Shown here: positions 15,001 through 26,126 of the stretch, one piece after another
Layout of the letters: every line of letters begins with the position of its first letter
Numbering within the stretch: position 1 is the stretch's first letter
Source: Eudorina sp. 2006-703-Eu-15
Lineage: Eukaryota > Chlorophyta > Chlorophyceae > Chlamydomonadales > Volvocaceae
Assembly (NCBI GenBank): GCA_003117195.1
Contig: BDSI01000015.1
Coordinates: 1,505,002-1,569,001, forward strand
Length of the DNA stretch: 64,000 nucleotides
Reading direction: 5' to 3'
The notes under the pieces: model-generated
The model's input: only the letters and a program-made list of their open reading frames with translations
The model's database searches: none
What the model was told of the DNA's origin: nothing
Position numbers and translations under genes: made by a program

Positions 15001-18000
15001 GAGCGTCGCCCAACGGCCGTCCAGGCCTCAGGTCAACGCTGGTACGTTGGCTGGCGGTACGGCACTGGCGATGGCGACGGCGACGGCATCGCCGCCCGCA
15101 TCCCCCCGGCAGGGCGGTGGCCGCATCTCGCAGCTGGACGCGCCCGCCGCCGCCGCCGCCGCCTCCGGAGCCGCCACCACCGGGACGTCCTCCGGTGCCG
15201 CGGCCAGGGCCCACGCGGCCCACGAGGGTCAGTCGGCCGGCCACGCACCCGCCACCAGCAACGGCCCCCTCGTCGGCGGGAAGGGTTCAGCTAGGGCGCA
15301 GGGCGGTGCAGGTACAGCCACCAGCAGCGGCGGCGGGGCCGGCGGAGGCAGCAGCAGCAGCAGCGGCAGCAACAACGGCGGCAGTACCACAAGCGCCGGT
15401 GCTCCCAGGGTGGTGGCGGTTAAGTCGTTGTCGGTTGACAGTTCTGAAGGAGCGACGGTGCACCCCGCGGGCAGCTCGCAGGCCTCCGTGCGACAGGCTG
15501 GGCCCGCGGACGCCGGCGCGAAGCAGAAAGCGGCGACGAGCGTCGCCAACTCCGGTAAGGTGACGCCCTCGGGCAAGCGCGGCGGGGGCCCGACGGCCGT
15601 CGCCGCCGAGACGGTGAGTTCCAACCCCCCCGCGGGGGCGGCGTCCGCGGCCGCACCGGCCCGCACGGCGTCGGCGGTCGCGGTGCCAGCCGGAGCAGCG
15701 GAGGCGTCGGCGTCGCCGCCGCGGTGGAGCAAGCGGATGGATGCCGCCGGCACGGCGGCCGACGGCGGGGGCGCGGCTGCTGGTCAGGCGGCGGCAGCGG
15801 CGGCGACCCGTCCGGGGTCTGTTCCCAGCGATCAGGGTCCCTCCGTACACAACGCGCCGGTGAAGGCGGCGGGTCGGGGAGGCGGCAAAGGAGGTGCGCA
15901 GGGCCACTCAGGAGCGGTGCAGCACAGGGGTGCTGAGAACTCGGCCGTCGCGACCGCGCCAGCGGCGCCGGCGGTGCAGCAGCAGCAGCCGCCCGCAACA
16001 GCCGCGCAGCACGCGCGTCACGGCACTGCGCGCACTGCCGCTGCGAACGCAAGCGGCGGCGCGTCGGGCCCCTCCGCGGCGGCGGGGGGCCTGCCGCCGG
16101 GTCCTGCTGCCGCAGGGTCCGGCGCGGGGAAGCCGCCTGTCACGATGGCGCAGGTCGTGGCGGGCGGTGCAGGTGGAGGCGGAAAGCCGCCCGTTGCTGC
16201 AACCAACAGCAGCCACAGCAGCACCAGCACCAGCAGTACCAACACTTCGGCCGCAAGCGGCGTTAGCGGCAGCAGTACCGCCGCCTCCGGCCTGGCGGCC
16301 GGCGGTTCCGCCGCTGCCCAAGCTTCTCCGGAACCGCCACGTGGGGCGGCGTTGCGCAGCCATGCTCCAGCCGCCATGGGGACGGCCGCCGGGATGGCCG
16401 CCACACGGCAGCCCCATGAACCCGCGTTGCCGCAGTCCCAGACGCAGTCCCAGTCGCAGTCCCAGTCCAAGTCGCAGTCGCAGTCGCAGTCGCCGGTCAT
16501 CACCACCACGACACCCCTGCGGCAGCCGCTGCAGCCACCACCGCAGGCGAACAAAGAGCTGCAGCAGCCGCTGCAACCGGCGCAGCAGCCGCCTGGCCCC
16601 CCCTTAGGGTTGATGCAAGGCGGTGACGCATTCGCCGCCGTCTCCACCAGCGGCCGAGCTTCTTCTGAGCCCGTGTCCCAGGCGCTGACGCATGGGTCAG
16701 TCCACCACCAGCCACACGCGGCGGTGGCACCTCCCCAGCCGCACGCGGGCCAGCCTCCGCCGTCCGCACATTTCCACTCCACTACCGCGACGGATGCGCC
16801 GCAGCTGCAGCAGTCAAGGGGCCCGGCACCTGAGGCGGCGGCGGCGGCGCCGCCGCCGCCGCCGCCGCAGCTGCAGCCGGACCTGCCACGGCCGCCGCCG
16901 CCCGCCGCGGCCGCGGGCTTCTCCCCCATCGCAGACACGTTGAGGCTGCTGGAGGCGGACGGCAGCGCAGGCTCACACGGACATGCGCACGGACATGCGC
17001 GCGGACATGGGCACGGCTACGCGCCGTCGCTGCCGCCGCCGTCGCCATCGCAGCCGCTGGGCCTGGGGCCGGGCCTCGGGGGCCAGGGCGTGGGGCTGGT
17101 TCCCGGGGTGGGTCTGTCGCCCTTCGGCCCTCTGGCGGCAAGCATGTACCGCGGTGCGGGGCTGCCTGGCGGCGGCATGATGTCGCTCGGCGTCATGGCG
17201 GACGGCGGTGTTGCGGACGCGGCGCTGCCGCCACTGGCCGTGGGTGCGATCCGCGCCCACCCCGCCGCCGGTCACCCGTACCGGTCAACGGCGCCGTTAG
17301 CTGGCGGCGGCGCCGGTGGCGGTATGGCGCCCAGCTCTGCCACGGCGGCGACGGCGGCGACCGCGGCGCGACTGGTGCTCCCGTCGCGGCCGGCGGCGAG
17401 CCAGCCGGTGTCGCCTATCCGGATGTACGGCGCTGGGCATGAGCACGGTGGTGGCGGCGGCGGCGCCGGTGGGAGCTCGGGCTTCGGCGTCAGGCCGCCT
17501 GGTTATCCACAGCTGACTCTCGGGCTCCCGCAGCCGCAGCCGCACCCGCACGCTCTGAACCCTCATGCCCATCCGCACGGCCCCCTTCACCCCCATCCCC
17601 ACCCGCATCATCGCTCCGTCGATTGGTCTTTCGGGAACACGGTTTCGGGCGCGCCCGGCGCCGCAGCTGAGGGCTTCCAGCCGCCGCTCGGCTCCGCCTT
17701 CCTCCATCCGCCGCCGTCGCCGTCGCCGTCGCAAACCCCGAGCCTCGGTTGCTCGCCGGCGGGTCCGTTGATGCCGCCGCCGCCGCTCCTGCTGGGCCCA
17801 ATGATGGCCTTTCCGCCGTCGCCGGCGGGCCTGGCCCAGTCGACGCCTTCCGCGCAGCACATGCAACCCGGCGGGGGCCTAAGGTCGGGGTCGGGGCCGG
17901 TGGGTTCGCTGGGCGGCACCTTCGGAGCTGGTGCTACTTGGGACGCCGTGCGCGCCATCAACGCGGATGCCGGCGCCGTCGGCGCCGGCGCCGCCGGCGG

Positions 18001-19502
18001 GCTCTCGTCGTCGGCGCCCGTGCACTCCCGCGTGCCTGGCATGGCGCCACTGGCCAACGCAGCGGTGGCAGCCGCCGCCATGGGTGGCAGTGCTGGTCTG
18101 GCCGCGCAGGAGTACGGCTGGGGCCGCTACGCGGCGTGGGACGCCGCCGCGCTGAACCCGGACGGCATGGCCGCCGCCGCCGCTAGCAGCGGCGCGGTGA
18201 CGTCAAGCCTAGGCGGCGGCGGGGCCTGCGGCCCTTCGGTCCGCGGCGCCGCCGGCGGTGTCTTCCGCACGAGCAGCTTCGCCGCGCTGCAGATGGCAGC
18301 CGGCGGCGCCTGCGGCGACGCCGGCCGGGCACCGGGCGGCGCCAGCCCCCCGCGGAGCGGCTCGACGCCATCGCTGCAGCCGTCCGTGGGCCTGACAGCG
18401 GCGTCGCCCGCAGCGACCACCGCCAGCAGCCTTCTGGCGGGTGCGGGCAGTATCTGGTCGATCAAGCCCTCGGAGGCGGCGAGCGGGCTGGGCGGCGGAG
18501 GCCTCGGCACCTCGGCCTTCACGCCCCTCCCGGGCCTGGTAAACTCCGGCAGTGGCGGCGGTGGCGGCGGCACCCGGACCGGCTGGCCACAGCTGGCGCC
18601 GCGGGACGGCGCCGCGGCGCCGGCGTCGGGCGGCTCCGCCGCCGCCTCCGTCGGCGCCTCCTCATCCTCGCTGGAGAAGGGTATCAGCCGGGGATCCAGC
18701 TCTGGTGACGGGGGAATGGGAGGGGCCGGCGACGCCGCCGCAGCCGCAGCCGCCGCAACGCCGGGGTCGGATCCGGGGCTGGCGGAGCCTGTTGCCCCTG
18801 CAAGGCCAGTCAAGGCGTCGGCAAGTGGCGGCGAAGCCGCCGCGGCGTCCACCGTCGCCGCCGCCGCCGCGACGTCCGCGGGCAGTGGAAGCTCAGGCTA
18901 CAGCTTCCACTGCCCGCTGACACGCAAGCTGATGACGGATCCGGTTGTGGCTGCAGACGGACATACGGTGCGTGGCTGGGTGCGTGGCTGGGTGGGGGCT
19001 TCCGGCAGCGGAAGGAGCGCAGTGAGTCAACCCACTAGGGTTTGTGACCACCAGGGTTTGCGCAACCCTTCATTTGCACCGACGGAGGCTGCGCGTTGGG
19101 CTCAACGTGAAGGGAAGGGAGGGGATACCTTTAGTCGAGCACTGGGGGCGAGAGACCGCCTGCGGCCATGCTTTGTACCTTTCTGGATATCGTACCCCAT
19201 GTTTTACTTTTGTTGATGTTGTTGATGTATCCCATGCCTACTGTGACGGCGTTTGTTTGCGGGCGCCCTGGAGCCCTCTCCTGCCCTGGCTCGCCCGTGC
19301 CCCTTAATCATTGTACCCCATCTTTATTCACCATCCTGGCCCCATCACCAACCCCTTGTACGGACAGTACGAGCGGGAGGCGATCCAGGCCTGGCTGCAG
19401 AACAACGTCGTGTCGCCGCTAACGGGCGAGAAGCTGTGCACCCGCGATGTCGTACCGAATTGGACCATGCGCGCCGCGATACAGCTGCTGGCGAAGCAAT
19501 AG
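1..19502 (+). CDS. Giant ankyrin-repeat/U-box protein (5' partial)
   Basis: Probable E3 ubiquitin ligase: ankyrin repeats would bind substrate and the C-terminal U-box would recruit an E2. Predicted exons: <1-1367, 1815-2397, 2868-3319, 3786-5871, 6316-6490, 6754-7321, 7638-8059, 8384-8701, 8989-10443, 10965-11812, 11989-12142, 12478-12664, 13149-13279, 13675-14001, 14504-18967, 19368-19502 (stop TAG). All fifteen joins are GT-AG and phase-compatible, and nt 11-19502 gives about 4553 residues. The first open codon at 11 is TTG, not ATG, and an acceptor-like gatgcag lies at 14-20, so the N-terminus is upstream. The protein has an Ala/Gly/Ser-rich start, an acidic stretch (exon 3), about 32 ankyrin repeats, a 1488-codon low-complexity exon and the U-box. 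The ankyrin and U-box calls are firm. Ligase activity and the exact ends of repeat-poor exons are inferred. Confidence 0.85.
2302..13740 (+). other. Ankyrin-repeat array, about 32 repeats over 12 exons
   Basis: Repeats of the form TPLHxAAxxGHxxVVxxLLxxGA are readable in exons 2 and 4-13 of the preceding gene. The array begins with LPLHAAAATGRVEMVERLL near 2332 and ends with the repeat opening CAVHSAASNGYFEVV near 13220. Approximate counts per exon are 1, 3, 2, 2, 2, 3, 7, 7, 2, 2 and 1. Ala/Gly-rich insertions interrupt it, notably about 7018-7140 and 9240-9370, and a His/Gln run lies at 10138-10200. Most introns fall either just before the beta-hairpin of a repeat or between its two helices, as expected if the array grew by duplicating exon-sized units. 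Confidence 0.9.
14504..18898 (+). other. Low-complexity Ala/Gly/Ser/Pro region of the ankyrin/U-box protein
   Basis: A single uninterrupted exon of about 1.46 kb codons, almost all predicted disordered by composition. It opens with an Ala run and a basic Lys-rich patch (about 14588-14640, AERKAKQKKKKAGK). It contains a Ser-Gln dipeptide tract (16438-16496) and His-rich tracts: HGHAHGHARGHGHG near 16978-17020 and a His-Pro stretch near 17545-17615. The frame stays open for 1488 codons and feeds in phase into the U-box, so it is coding despite lacking a recognisable domain. Confidence 0.75.
18899..19502 (+). other. U-box domain split by an intron (18968-19367)
   Basis: The last residues of the 14504-18967 exon read FHCPLTRKLMTDPVVAADGHT. 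After a phase-0 intron the final exon continues YEREAIQAWL, then SPLTGEKL and a WTMRAAIQ helix. This is the canonical U-box layout (F.CP.t..lM.DPV...dG.TYer..i..W......sP.t...l.......N..lr..i). The fold is a RING-like domain held by salt bridges rather than zinc, and it binds E2 enzymes. The protein ends eight residues later. Confidence 0.9.
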
Positions 19503-19590
19503 CAGTAGCATTAGCTATCACAGTAGCAGTAGCTATGGCAGTAGCAGTAGCTATGGCAGTAGCAGTAACAATGGCAGTAGTGCGCCTGGC
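19500..19590 (+). repeat. CAGTAG/AGCTATGGCAGT tandem tract at the 3' UTR start
   Basis: Directly after the stop codon the sequence repeats GTAGCAGTAGCTATGGCA-like units several times. The stop TAG itself is part of the first unit, so slippage here could shift the C-terminus. Confidence 0.8.
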
Positions 19591-20381
19591 GCAAATGCGG
19601 ATGCATCCTGCAGCGGTGACCTCTTCCACGGCTGTCGCCGCTAGCATTAGCAGCAACAACTCGGTGCAGGCGGGCCTGTCAGCGTGTATGTACGGCAGAG
19701 CGGTGGTAGGGGGCAGCAGAGGTAGTTCCTACTGTCAGAGGTAGTAGGAAGGAGGCGCACGATGGACAAAAGGTTGGATGTTCGTCTTGGACGTGCGGCA
19801 GAAGCTTTTGAGTGGTGAGTGGGTGACACGACACTAAGGCCGGTGAGGGCGCGGGGAATGGGTCCAAGGGCCGATGGGGAACGCGCTGGTTAGGGCGCAG
19901 GGAATGGGTCCCAGGGGGCCCAGCGGGTGCCACGGGAGGGAACGGCGTGTAGCCACTAGGGGGTTGTGAGAAGGCTCTTGGTGTAGCAGGCAGCAGGTTG
20001 TCGTCGATGGTTGCGTGTCCCAGCGAGTGCTAGCATACGCGAGAGGGCTCGAGGAGCGCTTCATTGGAATGCCGTCATGGTTTGATTCTGGGGTTGAGCA
20101 GCAGGCAACTGTGGCTTGGTGCGTGTGACGGCGTGAGAGGGGCGAGAGGGGAGGGCGGGGCGAGCGCGGTCGGGCTGCCCCTGTCGCAGATGCGCGAGGT
20201 GGATGCGGTGTTGTGCAGCCTAGAATGCTGTGGTTGGGATTGTTGCCATTTGCATCCCTTTCCGCTCTCAAATTGGTCGGTTGCAGATTTGGTCTGTTGC
20301 AGCCACCTGGCGCTCCGCGCTTCGAGGCGTCGAGGTCCAGGTAGCTACGCCAACACAGGCCCGAAGGCAGTGTCGGTGTAC

Positions 20382-20386
20382 TGTAA
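20382..20386 (+). terminator. Candidate TGTAA polyadenylation signal of the ankyrin/U-box gene
   Basis: TGTAA is the usual green-algal polyadenylation motif. This is the first one I see downstream of the stop at 19502, implying a 3' UTR of about 0.9 kb. Confidence 0.45.
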
Positions 20387-23300
20387 TGTTAATGTCTAGG
20401 ACCGGACGGGACAGGGCAGGGCAGGGCAGGGCAGGGAGGGGAGGGGACCGTTGCGCGGGAAAGCGCACCTCTGGCGGCGGCAGAAGGCCAGGCGGGCATG
20501 GGGCCCCGCGGCGGCGCTGGGCAGTGCTTACGGTGTCAAGAGGTGACGGGCGAGGCGGTAGGGCATTCGTAGGGCAAGGGCAGGTCGATGGGGTAGTTTG
20601 ATGGCAACAGATGAAGTCTGGTGAGGAAGCAGCTGGCGTGGAAACGCTGCCTGCTGGATGCCGAGGCGGTGCCTGAGGAGGTATCCGGTCCGACTGCGGC
20701 AGGGTGGCGGCGGCGGCGGCGGCGGTGGCGGAGTGTTGAGGAGCGGCTCGGCGAAACGCCGGACACACCAGTAACCCGAGCTCGCGCTGAGGCATGCGCG
20801 GTGGCAGTACGGTTCGCCGTGAGTGCGAGTAAGAGAGAGAGAGGGACTGACGAGCGTGGCCTGGCTTACTGAAGTGTTTCCGTCTCCACTCCCCGATGGA
20901 GGTCCCTCTGTGCAAGGAGGAGCGGGTTCGCCGGGCTGCTGTCCTCGTCGCCTGACACGCGCTAACCTGAACCCGCTCGCAAGAACAAGTGCGTCTGTGT
21001 GTGGCGTTCCTTTCATGCGTGTGCTTCTTTCTGTGTCGGCGGTGGGTGTGTTGGGGCTCTGCTCGTGCCGTACGGACCTGAGTACGGCAAGTGACGGCAT
21101 TAGTTTCCAGGGGTTGAGGTTTTAGGCGGTTGTTCTGCGCTGTGTTGGGTTGGGGGGTTGTCCGGAGGGGTTCTTGTTGGTGTGTAGGAGGGCTTCAGGG
21201 TCGAATGAGGTAGAGGTCTCGCAGGGGGAGGGGTCCCGGTGGGTACGCCGGGCTGCCTAGCTATCCTGTTTCAGGGTACGGTTGGCCGGAAGCTGTTCCG
21301 TTACACAGGTCGGAGGTCAGGCCGCAGGTGATGGCGGCCGAGGGGGGCAGACCTTGCCGCCGTCACCCAAGTGTCCCGGGCAGCGGGCGGTCGTCGGATG
21401 GCAGTAGCTCGAGGGCCTTCAGGACTTGTCGTGCCTAGTGCAGTGTACAGAGTTCGACCGCGGTGGCAGCCAGGAAAGGTGTTACAGCTTTCAGGGTGTT
21501 ACGATAGCCGTAGCCGCCCCGCGTGTGGGCTGGCGTTCGCCTGCCTGCCTCGCATGACGAGCAGGGCGCCAAAGAAAGGTCGCCCGTGCGCCAATGGGGT
21601 CGCATTGTGGGACTTTGGTCAGCGGAAAGGCGGCAAGTCCCGCAAAGTAGTGAATGGCGCTGGTGGGGGAAAAGATGCTGATGCGCAGTACAGTACAACA
21701 GGACGAGCAGTATCACCGATGGGGCATGCCCCGGGGGCCGTCGGGTCCTGTGCGGCACTGGTGCCGTACAATAAACCGCGCTGTACTGTGTACGGTGCGC
21801 ACCGGCGCGCGTGTCCTGGTGCGCCTGCGGGCTGGGGTGTGTCTGGGTGGCGGGTGCAGCGGGGGGCGACAGGAAGCGCGGGAATTCCAAGGTGACGCCG
21901 CCTAGATGGAGGATACCCGCACAGAGTTTGTTTACGCGCCGAGCGTTTTGATAACGCTCATTAGGTCGAAAATTCGCAAGCACTTGTTGAGTTTGTGACC
22001 GCCCTACGGCTGTAACCCCCGCCCCTGGTCCAACTGTGAGCTGATTCGTCGGAAAGCTCTAGGGTTGGCTCTACGGCTAGGGTTTATTATTTGAGTATAC
22101 GGGACAGCGACACGACAGCATACGTCAGTACTCGCTCTCATTCTCATGCTACGATGCTTTGGGCCGACTGGGGCTGAAACAGGTCAGCCCAAAGGGTGCT
22201 GTGCGAACACCACGAATACACTGGCGCAGCGAAGGCGAACCCCGAAACGCGGTATCGCTTTATGGTAACCTAGCTTGCTAGCAAGCCGCCCGTTCAGTGC
22301 ACTCGGTGACCTCCCAACGTGATGAATAGTTTTCCCCGACGGAGTTGTTACCGGGTGAACCCGCTGGTTTCCCCGCCACAGTCTGATTTCTCTCGTTCAG
22401 GTTCATGACCCGGGGTTTGCAGCTTCTCGGTTTCGATGATAGTCCAGGAAGCAGCCCTAAGGTGCCGCCCTACTGGACTCCGAGCTGCGGCTGGCCGTCG
22501 TCACAGTGGCGATACGGGGGATAGAACGCAAGCCGCGCAACCCAGTGCGGGTGTTAGAATCCAACCCGATTCGCCCCATGTTGGACCGAGCTTGTGGTCC
22601 ACTACTGTAATACTGAAACGTTCATTCATCGTAGTATCGGCATCAATGGACATCAACGCCTTTGAGCGACATGTTCCAACCTGTCTGACCGGTCATACAT
22701 TCACACAAAAAGCGCGACGCGCGCTACAACCTTGCCGCGACGTTACCATGCCTGATGTTCATTTCAAGTGTTGTAATATCTATGTATACAAGACCAATAA
22801 AAATTTTAGTTTTGGATGGACAGCTTTAATGCAAGCGACGCCGTAACGCGAAACTATACGCTGCTAACGGTTAGGCGGAACCGGCGAATGAGTACCATCA
22901 AGACATGAATATGTCGTTGAACCATATTGACTTACATATCGCATTGTTTCGAGCAGCCTGCCGCTGTGCCCCCTATCGATTGTGTCACCCGACGTGAGTC
23001 GTTACCAGACCGGTGGCAGACCGGCAACCGATAAACAAACAGAGTATTGCCTCGCGCTGTCGCGCGAGCTACAGAACTAGCTAGGTAGAAAATATAAGCA
23101 TATTCCAATTCAACAAAGGCGCAATACTTAATCAATTTGGTTGACGTCACGTTGAACCCCGCATGCCCTTTTCAGGTCTGGCACCGCCACCGGACCACGC
23201 AGATTTGAACTGGTCTGTTTGTAAATTATCTTGTGAACGTAGCATCTGGACAAACAGGTTCGGCGTTGACTTGACTGGCATCGACGAAGGTTCAGCGTTG

Positions 23301-23823
23301 CACAGAATGTCGTACCCCGCGCAGAACCGACGAGTCAGACCGTGCCCTCCTGGACCAATGGAGCAGTTAAATATCAAAAGGTTGAATTCACTGCATTGCA
23401 GCTCATAAGCGACGGATCTGCATTCCATCGGTAGGGTCTGTGCTGGTCTGTGGCTCCCATTCCAGCGACCGGCGGCTTAAGTGTGGGCGTCGCAAGAGGG
23501 CTTTGTAGTGATTAATCGGCGCCCAATATAAATAAGCAACATTCAAGAAAATATCAAGGTGAGAGCGATGCTGGATTGGGGCGTTGCCGAGCATGTCGGT
23601 TGCCGGCCGTCGGCTTGTTTGTGGGAACGTGTGGGAAGTGCTGTACGCTGCCAAGAATTCGGGACCACAACGATATCGATGCAAAGTTGAAATAATGATA
23701 TAATTATATTTAATCATTTGTTACGGTCGTAACGGTCGTAATTGTCTCATGCAGGGGCGCTGGTGGTGAAGCCGCGAGCCAACAACGAGTGCGCACGGAG
23801 CCGCCGGTGCTCAGGGCCCCACT
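20387..23823. other. Gene-free stretch upstream of pherophorin P1
   Basis: GC-rich up to about 21.9 kb, then clearly more AT-rich. Short open frames exist on both strands, but none shows a domain, signal peptide or credible exon chain. A degenerate inverted match to dispersed repeat family B (GTGGTCCA...AACGTTCATTCATC) lies around 22589-22626. The last 100 bases before 23824 should hold the P1 5' UTR and promoter; I cannot identify a clear TATA box. Confidence 0.5.
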
Positions 23824-25428
23824 ATGGCCCGCCTCAACTTGGGATTTGCGGTCCTCGCCTCGGCGCTGCTGGGCTGTCTACTTACGGGCTCAGCGTCTGC
23901 CCAATGGGGCGCGGATCCGACGCCAGCAGCGGGGACATCTCCGTCGCCGTTGCAAACCAAGCAACCTTCGCCGCCTATTCGCCGCCCGCCCCGCAATCCG
24001 GCGCCACCACGCCCACCACCTCCGTCGCCGGCTCCACCCAGCCCGCCGCCGTCACCACCGCCGCCGCCGCCCCCCAGCCCACCGCCGCCGTCGCCACCGC
24101 CTCCTGAAGTCCCACCGCCGCCGTCGCCACCGCCACCAAGCCCGCCGCCGCCGCCGCCCCCGTCACCGCCGCCACCAAGCCCACCGCCGCCTTCGCCGCC
24201 GTCGCCACCGCCATCACCGCCGGCTCCACGCACTCCTCCGTCTCCACGGCCACCACCCAGGCCCAGGAACCCGCCTCGGCTGCCGTCGCCACCGCCCTCG
24301 CCGCCGCCTTCTCCTCCACCTCCTCCCCCGGATTTCCCGTCCCCGCCGCCGCCCTCGCCTCCACCGCCGCCGCCGCCGTCGCCCCCACCACCATCACCAT
24401 CACCGCCGCCGCCGCCATCGCCCCCGCCGCCGTCGCCGCCTCCGCCTCCGCCGCCGTCGCCGCCACCCCCACCTCCTCCCGCCAACAATGACATCGTCGC
24501 GAACTTTCCGTTCGCGTACTGCACGGCACGCAATCTGACGGGCGCGCCGTACCGCCTGACGTCACTTCAAGGCCCTGTCGCTCAGACCGCCACTGAGGTC
24601 TCCTACTGCTTCAATGTCACCGCTGACGGAACACCTTACGAGGGCAGCCCGTGCGCGGATATGACCCTTAACAAAGTCGAGTTCGTCATCAGTAAGTATA
24701 TATTACCGTCTGCCGTACTGCGCTATGCAGCATATGCCATTTTATAGTTTTTAACGGAATCATTCTGTGCCCGATCGTGCATTTATAAATAGAACAAAAG
24801 ACTGTCACCGTTATGCATTCAATTACTCAAGCACAGGGCGTCCTGGGGTGATAAGCAGAAGACCACGTAGCGGGGGAATGCAATGATTTGCGAGCCTGGT
24901 ATCCTGCGTATTCATGACCTCGTTTGGATGTCCCCGACAGAGGACCGATTAGGCGCATCGGCGACGGCCAAAGACCCCCGGACTGCCCCGGACCGCTAGG
25001 CGTACGTGCTGGATTCATCACGTTACAGCAGATCCCCCAAAGCCAAAGGGTCTCAGTTATTACACCTAGGTTCAGACCCCGCCCCGCCCCGCCCCTTGCT
25101 CGCCCAACGGCACTCCCAACCCGCAGACCCGGTCTGCCTGACAGCCGTCCCCAAGTCCGTCCGCCTGGCCAATGTCCAAAACTCGGTGACGGTGTACCCG
25201 TTCTACGGCACCCGTACCTACGGCGGCCTCACGTACGGCACCATGGCGATCAACCGCCTGCAGGACAACTTCCCCAGCCTGCCCGCCGACGGGCTGCGCA
25301 TCTGCGTGGTGCTCCGCCGCAGCAGCGCCTGCAACTCCATCGCCAAGCTCTGCTCCGGAGAGAGCTGCGTCTTCTCGCTCTTCAACGAGGACCGCACCTG
25401 CTGCCCCGTCGGCCAGGTGCCGTACTAA
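23824..25428 (+). CDS. Pherophorin P1 (Hyp-rich extracellular-matrix glycoprotein)
   Basis: Exons 23824-24691 and 25127-25428 (stop TAA) join in phase 1 to give 389 residues. A signal peptide (MARLNLGFAVLASALLGCLL, cleavage likely after SASA) is followed by a rod of (SP)n/(PP)n residues up to about 24480, which in volvocine algae is hydroxylated and arabinosylated. The C-terminal pherophorin domain starts at FPFAYCTARNLTGAPYRL and carries the family's spaced cysteines, ending ESCVFSLFNEDRTCCPVG. The 435-bp intron cuts the domain after KVEFVI. The protein should be secreted into the cell wall or ECM. Unlike classical pherophorins there is only one globular domain, at the C-terminus. Its closest relative is P2 downstream. 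Confidence 0.92.
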
Positions 25429-26126
25429 AGAGCCGCGGCCCGACGACAACAATGACGCTACGTCTGTCGGCAGCGACTGCCCCCCGTTGGAGGTCGTAAG
25501 GGTGCTGTGATGCACATTTACCCTTGCCCACACGCAGCAGCGCCGCGCCGGTTGGACACGATTGAACTGAGTAGCTAGCCGGGGGGGGGGGGAAGATGTT
25601 GTGCGGGCGGAATTCGGCACCACCACCGCCACCACCATTATACCCCCAGGCAGACATCTATCAATGTTGAAAGGATATTACCGTACAGTCTTGCGCCTTG
25701 CATGGATCGTCCGGGATGGAGAATGAAAATGTAGAAGGCTGAGACGCTGCAGGTTTGCGGGTTTGCCAGCATGTGTACGCGCAGGAGGGTTGGCGTCGTT
25801 GGGCGTCATGCGCGCCCCGGGCAGATACAGTTAAGGTAGTTGCGCGGGACAGTTAGGTAGTTGTGCAGGTAGTTGTGTCAAAAGCGGTGTGGCGCCATGG
25901 GCGTGCTCTCGCCGGCGGACCTCCGCTTGTCCTGTCAGGCCCCGCCCTCGGGGGGGTTTCTCTAGGGTTGTCTTGGGGACCCCGGAGGACACAGGGGGCA
26001 GCTTGGAGGGGTTTACACCGTCACGTAATATCACCGTTACAAGGTGGACCCTTGGTCCCGACCCGCCGCATACGTTTTTGGGCGGCGCGCAGCGGCAGTT
26101 GGGCAGTTGGGCAGTTGACAACTGCG
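25429..26126. other. 3' flank of P1 with a partial repeat-family-A copy
   Basis: The first 29 bases after the stop match the P2 3' flank exactly, then the two diverge. A run of 12 G lies at 25581-25592. CCGTTACAAGGTGGACCC at 26034-26051 matches the head of repeat family A (copies at 48.1, 53.3 and 56.5 kb). I see no TGTAA motif. Confidence 0.6.

Noticed and set aside
22436..22846. 136-codon plus-strand open frame
   Set aside because: No domain, no signal peptide, mixed composition over an AT/GC boundary, and a degenerate family-B repeat inside it. Likely chance.
23811..24533. Gly-rich minus-strand frames and Arg/His-rich plus-strand frames over the P1 and P2 proline rods
   Set aside because: These are shadow readings of (CCG/CCA/TCG)n repeats; only the Pro frame has a signal peptide and ends in a pherophorin domain.
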